From: an uncultured Oscillospiraceae bacterium
GTDB lineage: Bacteria > Bacillota > Clostridia > Oscillospirales > Oscillospiraceae
Reading direction: 5' to 3'
DNA length: 46,856 nt
NCBI GenBank assembly: GCA_949841465.1
Contig: CATKZW010000024.1
Coordinates: 1 to 46,856 of the forward strand
Shown here one piece after another: positions 40,892-46,856 of this stretch. The first letter of the stretch is position 1. Each line of letters starts with the position of its first letter. The notes below the pieces were generated by a model that was not told the origin of the DNA, made no database searches, and saw only the letters and a list, made by a program, of their open reading frames with translations. The position numbers and the translations under genes were made by a program.

Positions 40892-43800
40892 TCACTTCAA
40901 CAGATTGATAAAACGTTCAAATACTACCGCGATTTGATACCGGGTGGCGCTGCCGCTCGGGTCAAGCCGATTCTGACCCACTCCCTGGAGCAGTCCATTC
41001 GAGACGGCCCAGTTCATCGCCTCCGCGGCCCAGCCGCTGACCTGCTGGGCGTCCGAATAGCGGAACAGAGCAGCCTCTGCGTCCCCTGTATTCACGCCGA
41101 GGAAATCCGCGTAGCGGTACAGCATGACCGCAAGGGACTCACGGGTAAGCTGGCTTTCCGGCGCGAACTGATTCCAGGACACGCCGTTGACTATGCCGCT
41201 GTCAGTTGCCCAGGATACCGCCTGTGCATACCATTGACTGTTCATCACATCTTCAAACTGCACCGCCTGCTCGGGCGGCAGTTCTCCAGACAGGCGGTGG
41301 AGCATGGTAACAAACATACCACGGGTCACATTTGTTTCCCCGTCAAACCTGTTTCCTCCCACACCCTGCATCACGGCCATCCCGGACATAGCGTTTACAG
41401 CATCCTTGGCCCAGTGGTTTGCCGCCACGTCGATAAACTGGTTTTGCGGAGCCGTGATCTGCGCCGGGATGGATACCTCCGCCTTCTTGACCCCGCGGGG
41501 TGAAGTGACTGTGATCGTCATGTCACGATTCACCGCAACGACAGTCTTGATTACTTTACCATTTGGCTCGGTCACTGTCTGCGTGGTAGATCCGTTTCTT
41601 CTCGTAATGACTTCCACTACCTTGCCGTTGGGACTCTTGGTGGTCGCCGTTACCGTGCCGTTTGCCTTGTCGGTTACTGTCGTCGTGGTACTTCCATCGG
41701 GGTTCGTGGTGGTCACAGTCTGGGGCGGCGTGGTGGGGTTTGTCGGATACGTGGGATACGTGGGATACGTGGGATAGGTCGGATTAGTGGGGGGAGCCGT
41801 ATATGTCGATACCGTAACAGTGCAGGTGGCGGTAAAACCGCCGTCCAGCGTGGTGACTGTAATCGTCGCGGTCCCGTTCCCCACGGCAGTGACTACGCCC
41901 TTTTCATTCACTGTGGCAACAGACGTATTGTCGCTGCTCCAACGCACGCCTGGCTCGCTGGCGTTTCCAGGCGTCACGGTGGCGGTCAAGGTCGCCGTTT
42001 TGGGATTTGCGTTGCGGTACAATGCCACGCTGCGCCTGTTCAGGCTTACGCCTGTTACCGGAATTTCCGTGGCGGGCGGTGCGGTGTACCCATGAATCAC
42101 AACCTCCACCGCGTGGCTTGCCAGCATGGTGCCCGCTCCTGCCCTGCGGACTTCATAGGTGCCGGGCGCCGTCTCAGTCTCGCCCTGTGTGCATGGAAGC
42201 CAAGTGGCGCTGCCCACGGCGCGGTATTCCATGCCTGTGTCTGTTCCCGTAATGGCGCCTGCGGCATCCGCTGTTTCATCCCGCTTGCCGACGGTCGGTT
42301 CTTCGGCGTGCGTCACATGGATTTCCTGGGGGTCCGAATTCATGATCGTTGTGCCATTGCCCTTCCGGCGCACTTGAATCCCATACGCCGTGGTAACGGA
42401 CCCTTCGGCCAAAACAGTTGGGTCACTCGCCACAGGAATCCAGGTATCTCCGCCGTCCAGGGAGTACTCCATATCCGTGTCCACACCGCTCAATGTCATG
42501 GACCGCGCATCAAAAACAGCGTTCGGCATTTCCGCCTGGGTCATGCCATAGCCCAGGACGGTCAGGGTCAGCGCCCCGCTGTGCAGATGGGTACTGGTTT
42601 CGGCATAACGGATCTCATAGCTGCCTGGAGCAAGATTTTCCAGAGGACTGGTAAAGGGCGCCCAATTTGTGGTACCGGAGGCAGTCCATTCAAGCAGGCT
42701 GGTATCAATGCTCGTAGTTATGCTGCCATCCGTCGCTCCCTCCGCAGTGACATCGCTTACGGTGAAGCTGCTGCGCTCCGGCGCATCGGGGCCGTCCGCC
42801 TTAGACACCGTATCGGTGTCCGCACTCAGGGTCCCGCTCCAGTTTCCGGTTCCGGACACCGTCAGCGTGACGATATGTCCGATATCCGCTTGCGTCAGCG
42901 TATAGGATTCACCCGTCCCGATGGTGACGCCACCACGGCTCCAGGTGCACTCTACTGTTGCGTCCGCAGGCTCCAGATTTGTCAGATTTGCCGTCAGGAT
43001 TTCGCCAAACTTGGCGTCGCCATGGATGGCAACGCTTCCGCCAATCGCGTCAGCTGTCTTCATGGACACGGTGCATTTGGCGCTTGTCGCTGTTTTGCTT
43101 GTGTCGTTCAGCGTGTTGGAAACTTCCACGTAATAAACTCCCGCGTCAGCAGCCGCAGCACTGGTGATCGTATAGCTGCTGCTCACCGCGTTCGTGATTG
43201 GTTTGTTGTCCTTGTACCACTGATAGCTCAGCGTTCCGCCGTCAGTAACCGACGCGCTTACGCTCAGCGTCAACGTCTCCCCCTCAGCCAGGGTCTTGCT
43301 GCTCTCCAGATCAACGTCGATCGTGGGCATCTCAGCCTCAGCCAGCGGTGCGCCCGCCGGTTCAATCGCGCCGATGGAGGGGGTCTCACGGATCGCGTTG
43401 CCAAGGATATCCGTGCGCAGGTCGAGGCCCGCAATCACCTGTCCTTTCTCCAGCGCAGGAGAATCCTCCGCAGGAGTAAAGGCCTCCGCGATGCGGGGCT
43501 TGATGAAGTCGTCCCAGACCTTCCCGTCCTCCAGCATCGCCCAGACGGCGGCTGTCCCGCCCAGGCTGTCCAGGCTCGTCGCGTCGTGCGCTGTTGTGAG
43601 CCCGGGGTTGGCCAGCTTGGGGTCCGCAAAGATGTTATTCTTCGCCTCCAGCTGTTCTTTCGTGAAGGGCATATTCGCAGTAAACATCTCATAGCTGGAG
43701 AACAGGTTGTTCTCAATGATGGAGCTCGCCGAGCTTGTGCCCTTAGAAAACCTCAGCGTCGCACCAGGCTCCGCCAAAACAATATTGTTTCGGAATTTGG

Positions 43801-46800
43801 TATAGGCGTTGTTTGGCGTGTGGCCGTACAGTACCGTGGTGCTGTTTTTGTCGGTAATGTAGAATGTGTTGTTATACACATCCGGTACTTTCGGCGCGTT
43901 CCCAGTGGTGGAGTGGTCGTTGATGATCTCCTCCGAGCCGCCCTTGCCGCCCCAGCCGTCGTTGGCGGAAATATTGTACCGGACGACCGTGTTGGTCTGG
44001 GTCTGCATAAGCAGTACGAAACCGCCCCAGTTGCTGTGGCTGTAGTTGTACTGGAAAATGGTTCCATCGCTCTGGTGGTCCGCGTCGAACGCTTCCGCGT
44101 CCGTGGAGCCGTAACGGGTGCCGTATACCTCGTTGTACTGGAATACCACGTCATGGCCGTAGTGTACCCATACTCCGGCATAGTACGCGCCGGGGTTGCT
44201 CCACTTCGCCGCGTCCTTCACCACGTTGCGCTCCACCACAATATTGGCGTTGTAGTCATTTTCGCCCACCACAATGCCGTCGCCCAAGGTGCTTTCAATG
44301 TAGTTGTCGTGGATATGCACGTTGGAGCAGCGGCGGGGGTAGGCATTGGGGTCATTCATGTTATAGTGCCCGTTCACCTTGGTGCGGATGCCCTCGTGGG
44401 CCACGTTCTGGACGATGTTGTTGTGGATATTAACGTCATGAAAACCGGCCAGGTGCTCTGAATCCACGCTGTGGCCGTTGTTCTGCCAGGTCTGGACGCC
44501 GAACCGGTCCCGGTGCTCGGCCTGCACGATGATGCCGCCGCTGATTTTGGCGCTGCCGCCGCCGCCGTTCGACCCTGTAATTTCGCTGGAGCTTTTATTG
44601 GTCGCCACGTCATGGACATAGCAGTTCTTGATCTCATAGCCGTAGCCGACATAATCATCGCAGGTGAATACATAGATGCCGCCCCGGATGTATGGGTCGG
44701 TATTTGAATTCAAAGCCTGGTTGAAATTTGCGCGGTTTGTGACTTCCAGTCCGTCCACCACATAGTGGGACACGTTGTAGAGCATAATGGTGGCGCTGTA
44801 CAGGCTGTACGTGGTGCCGCCGCCGTTGATGATGGGCATGGGAGCGCTTGCGTCGCCATAGTACGAGATGGTGATGGGCGCGTCCTCTGTGCCGCTGCCA
44901 GTGGGGAGCAGATAGCCGTTGAAGGTGTCGCCCCGCTTGAGCAGGATCTTGTCCCCGGGCAGGAGCCCGATGTCCTGGTTGTTAAACTTATCAAAGTTTG
45001 CGAACGGCTGGCTCTCGCTGGTTCCGGGGTTGTTGTTATTACCGCTGGTGGAGATGTAATAGGTGGTGCCCGTGTAGCCCGCCGGGGCGGTCACGCTCAC
45101 GGTGGCCTCCACCGTCACGCCGTACCAGTTGTCCAGCCGGCCGGTGACTTTAAACGTGCCGACCGCGGTGTAGGAGCCTTGGGGAATCGGGTCCCAGGTC
45201 ACCGCCGCGTCCATTTGGACGTTTTCTTTGGTGGTGACGTGCACCGTACTGGGCAGGGGCGGGTAGGTGCCGGACGGGGTCGTCACGTTTACCGGGTCAA
45301 TGCTCCTGATCATGGGTTCGTCCTGGATAATCAGGGCAGGGGCCTCTGCCCCGGCCTCGGTCGACCGGCTGGAATAGAAGTTAATCCCGTTTTGATCCGC
45401 CGGGGTCGGCGATCTGAGCAGAATGCCGATGGTGCTTTTGCCCGCGGCCTTTGCCGCGGCCACTTGCTCGGTTATGTCAATATATACCTTGCCGTTCACA
45501 ATACTGGAGGAGAAGGTGCCGTCCGGGGTGTTGATATTGTTCACCCAGCCGCCTGTCTTGTTAAACGTAATACTGTTCTCCGCCAGGTCGGCCGCCGTAA
45601 CGCTGTCATTGAGCACGTAGAAGCCGCCGCCGATGTAGTGGCCCTCCGGCGAGCCGACTACCTTCAGGACAATCTGCACCTGATAGGCGTTTGCCGGCAC
45701 GTTTGAAATGTCGTAAAGCATACAGATCCGCCGGGTATATGCTTGGTTGCTATTGCTGTTTTTCATGCGCAGCCAATCAGTTCTATATGCCGGCTCTGTC
45801 GTCGATTCGTTCGGTGTTTTATCGGCATGACTGCCAGACTGGACATAAACGTCCGCCAGCAGAGCGCCATTAACGGTCTCCGCGGGGGGGATGTTCAGCC
45901 CCTTGACCGTCACGCTGATAGTGACCTGGCCAGCGTAGCCGTCGACGATTCCTGTTATCGTCTTCAGCCCGGTTGTTGTGAACGCGTCACCTGTAACATT
46001 CCACGTCACCGGCACTTCGCGGGTGCCGCCGTTGCTCATCGTGGCCGTCACCGTCGCGGGCAATACGTCGGCCGTACTGTCTAAGGGCACGTCCATAGCC
46101 GCAGGCGGGGTAACCGACACGATGGTGGGGGCCGCCTCGACTGTGAGCTGCGGGTGCATACTGGAATCGGAATACCGTGTCGAATAGAATTCGATGCCGT
46201 TGTTTCCGTTGCCGTCATACTGCGGCGGATATCCAATAAAGGTAATGGAAGACGCGCCGCTTGCCAAAGCCGCCTTGACCGCGTCGCTCACATCAATTTC
46301 CAGCCAGTTGTTTGCCACGGCTGATGTTGTAATGCGTGCGATTGGGGTATTTATGGGTGTGTTCGTATTGTTTGCATTCGTAAAACAATACGAAGCCACC
46401 GTGTTAAAATTGTAGGTCGTTGTATCCGAAATATCCGCGGGGTTTGTGATTGAGGTGACATACATTCCGTATGATGAATTGGTAAAGTTGCTCTCTACTT
46501 TCGTTGTATACAAACGCAGCGTCGCCTCGACATTGGTGATATTAACGCCGGAAAGCAGGAATGTCGCCGTAACCATGCGGTGAAAACCATCGCCGTTCGC
46601 ATATTTGAGCCTCAAAAAATTTGGCTCGCCATCCGCTTGGTTATCCTTCCTGATGGTACGGCTTGCCGTCGCCGTAATCGTGGTGGCCCCATCGTCGCCG
46701 TCCGCCGTAACTATGGGGAATTCCCCGTCGTCCGGAGCCACGTCGGAGCCCTCATTCTCCGGCGGAGTCATGTCGGAGCCCTCATTCTCCGGCGGAGTCA

Positions 46801-46856
46801 CATCGGAGCCCTCATTCTCCGGCGGAGTCACGTCGGAGCCCTCATTCTCCGGCGGA
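40892..46856 (-). CDS. Giant secreted SLH-anchored beta-helix protein (5' end beyond window)
   Basis: At least 1987 codons; the start is outside the window. In order from the visible N-terminus: TPPENEGSD repeats; a DNRLRE/CBM96-like module (FLRLKYANGDGFHR to HPQLTVEA); an Ig-like Big_4 domain; a second DNRLRE-like module; another Big_4; a right-handed beta-helix (about 600-1100) beginning YYISTSGNNNNPGTSESQPF, with many NIHNN/VVFQYNEV rungs, as in polysaccharide lyases and DUF1565 proteins. Then an Ig fold (YQWYKDNKPI), unknown repeats and a Big_2 (GVRWSSDNTSVATVNEKGVVTA). A Thr/Pro linker with YPT repeats follows, ending in three SLH domains (FIDVAANHWAKDAV, FEDVMNSQWYAQAV, YSDAQQVSGWAAEAM). 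Probably a wall-attached glycan-binding or degrading protein. Confidence 0.85.
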   Translation of the reverse strand, partial: PPENEGSDVTPPENEGSDVTPPENEGSDMTPPENEGSDVAPDDGEFPIVTADGDDGATTITATASRTIRKDNQADGEPNFLRLKYANGDGFHRMVTATFLLSGVNITNVEATLRLYTTKVESNFTNSSYGMYVTSITNPADISDTTTYNFNTVASYCFTNANNTNTPINTPIARITTSAVANNWLEIDVSDAVKAALASGASSITFIGYPPQYDGNGNNGIEFYSTRYSDSSMHPQLTVEAAPTIVSVTPPAAMDVPLDSTADVLPATVTATMSNGGTREVPVTWNVTGDAFTTTGLKTITGIVDGYAGQVTISVTVKGLNIPPAETVNGALLADVYVQSGSHADKTPNESTTEPAYRTDWLRMKNSNSNQAYTRRICMLYDISNVPANAYQVQIVLKVVGSPEGHYIGGGFYVLNDSVTAADLAENSITFNKTGGWVNNINTPDGTFSSSIVNGKVYIDITEQVAAAKAAGKSTIGILLRSPTPADQNGINFYSSRSTEAGAEAPALIIQDEPMIRSIDPVNVTTPSGTYPPLPSTVHVTTKENVQMDAAVTWDPIPQGSYTAVGTFKVTGRLDNWYGVTVEATVSVTAPAGYTGTTYYISTSGNNNNPGTSESQPFANFDKFNNQDIGLLPGDKILLKRGDTFNGYLLPTGSGTEDAPITISYYGDASAPMPIINGGGTTYSLYSATIMLYNVSHYVVDGLEVTNRANFNQALNSNTDPYIRGGIYVFTCDDYVGYGYEIKNCYVHDVATNKSSSEITGSNGGGGSAKISGGIIVQAEHRDRFGVQTWQNNGHSVDSEHLAGFHDVNIHNNIVQNVAHEGIRTKVNGHYNMNDPNAYPRRCSNVHIHDNYIESTLGDGIVVGENDYNANIVVERNVVKDAAKWSNPGAYYAGVWVHYGHDVVFQYNEVYGTRYGSTDAEAFDADHQSDGTIFQYNYSHSNWGGFVLLMQTQTNTVVRYNISANDGWGGKGGSEEIINDHSTTGNAPKVPDVYNNTFYITDKNSTTVLYGHTPNNAYTKFRNNIVLAEPGATLRFSKGTSSASSIIENNLFSSYEMFTANMPFTKEQLEAKNNIFADPKLANPGLTTAHDATSLDSLGGTAAVWAMLEDGKVWDDFIKPRIAEAFTPAEDSPALEKGQVIAGLDLRTDILGNAIRETPSIGAIEPAGAPLAEAEMPTIDVDLESSKTLAEGETLTLSVSASVTDGGTLSYQWYKDNKPITNAVSSSYTITSAAAADAGVYYVEVSNTLNDTSKTATSAKCTVSMKTADAIGGSVAIHGDAKFGEILTANLTNLEPADATVECTWSRGGVTIGTGESYTLTQADIGHIVTLTVSGTGNWSGTLSADTDTVSKADGPDAPERSSFTVSDVTAEGATDGSITTSIDTSLLEWTASGTTNWAPFTSPLENLAPGSYEIRYAETSTHLHSGALTLTVLGYGMTQAEMPNAVFDARSMTLSGVDTDMEYSLDGGDTWIPVASDPTVLAEGSVTTAYGIQVRRKGNGTTIMNSDPQEIHVTHAEEPTVGKRDETADAAGAITGTDTGMEYRAVGSATWLPCTQGETETAPGTYEVRRAGAGTMLASHAVEVVIHGYTAPPATEIPVTGVSLNRRSVALYRNANPKTATLTATVTPGNASEPGVRWSSDNTSVATVNEKGVVTAVGNGTATITVTTLDGGFTATCTVTVSTYTAPPTNPTYPTYPTYPTYPTNPTTPPQTVTTTNPDGSTTTTVTDKANGTVTATTKSPNGKVVEVITRRNGSTTQTVTEPNGKVIKTVVAVNRDMTITVTSPRGVKKAEVSIPAQITAPQNQFIDVAANHWAKDAVNAMSGMAVMQGVGGNRFDGETNVTRGMFVTMLHRLSGELPPEQAVQFEDVMNSQWYAQAVSWATDSGIVNGVSWNQFAPESQLTRESLAVMLYRYADFLGVNTGDAEAALFRYSDAQQVSGWAAEAMNWAVSNGLLQGVGQNRLDPSGSATRYQIAVVFERFINLLK
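41743..41779 (-). repeat. 9-bp tandem repeat coding YPT
   Basis: GGATACGTG repeated four times on plus, coding Tyr-Pro-Thr units in the linker before the SLH domains. Slippage could vary linker length. Confidence 0.7.
46741..46856 (-). repeat. 30-bp tandem repeat coding TPPENEGSD[V/M]
   Basis: Three full units (46741-46770, 46771-46800, 46801-46830) and a partial fourth running off the window. Units differ only at the first two bases (CG, TG, CA, CG), so expansion is recent. In frame; encodes an acidic extended stalk. Confidence 0.9.

Noticed and set aside
42092-44461. 789-codon open frame antisense to the giant SLH protein
   Set aside because: The minus-strand protein has clear SLH, Ig and beta-helix domains; the plus frame has none.
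46741-46856. Regular 30-bp repeats that could suggest a CRISPR array
   Set aside because: Repeats are directly tandem with no spacers and keep the reading frame of the surface protein (TPPENEGSD units).

Overview
The window looks like chromosome from a GC-rich, low-sporulation-context Firmicute of the Clostridia, most like gut Oscillospiraceae (Flavonifractor/Intestinimonas-like). The reasons are AGGAGG-type ribosome binding sites, TTGACA/TATAAT promoters, a glycine T-box, SLH-anchored surface proteins, a single-chain glycyl-tRNA synthetase, BlaI/M56 regulation and typical integrative-element genes. This is inferred from gene content only.

Region 1 (1-21.9 kb) is the end part of an integrative and conjugative or mobilisable element, much decayed. 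It holds an SLH/CHAP-like surface protein, then a SpaA-type adhesin with a thioester head and Cna-B repeats that is split by a group II intron in sense orientation. Exon/intron pairing (IBS1/EBS1 and IBS2/EBS2) places the intron at 4576-7305, and splicing would restore the frame. The adhesin then runs directly into the remains of a DNA methyltransferase. There follow hicAB, a RepA_N/DUF6017 initiator, a DUF5697 protein, an S1-domain protein, an unusual alpha-CTD-like/NYN nuclease fusion, several unrecognised small genes, an XRE regulator, a frameshifted SNF2-type helicase, and two nearly identical serine recombinases facing each other. Each recombinase has the same upstream leader (37-codon ORF, 12-codon ORF, hairpin, promoter), and neither has an in-frame ATG, GTG or TTG start.

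Region 2 (22-25.6 kb) is housekeeping: cca on the minus strand and T-box-controlled glyS on the plus strand.

Region 3 (25.8-32.6 kb) is a sugar-uptake locus: a YesN/AraC response regulator, the stump of its sensor kinase, and an mglBAC galactose/methylgalactoside-type ABC transporter. The permease carries a roughly 200-residue coiled-coil N-terminal extension.

Region 4 (32.6-40.8 kb) holds a BlaI repressor with its operator, an M56 (BlaR1/MecR1-like) membrane protease whose C-terminal tail is Cys/His-rich rather than penicillin-binding, ldh, a small zinc-ribbon membrane protein, an RluA-type pseudouridine synthase, lspA, an SGNH esterase and a SurA-like membrane-anchored protein.

Region 5 (40.9 kb to the end) is one very large SLH-anchored secreted protein on the minus strand. 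It has DNRLRE-like modules, a right-handed beta-helix and Ig-like domains, and its N-terminus lies beyond the window.
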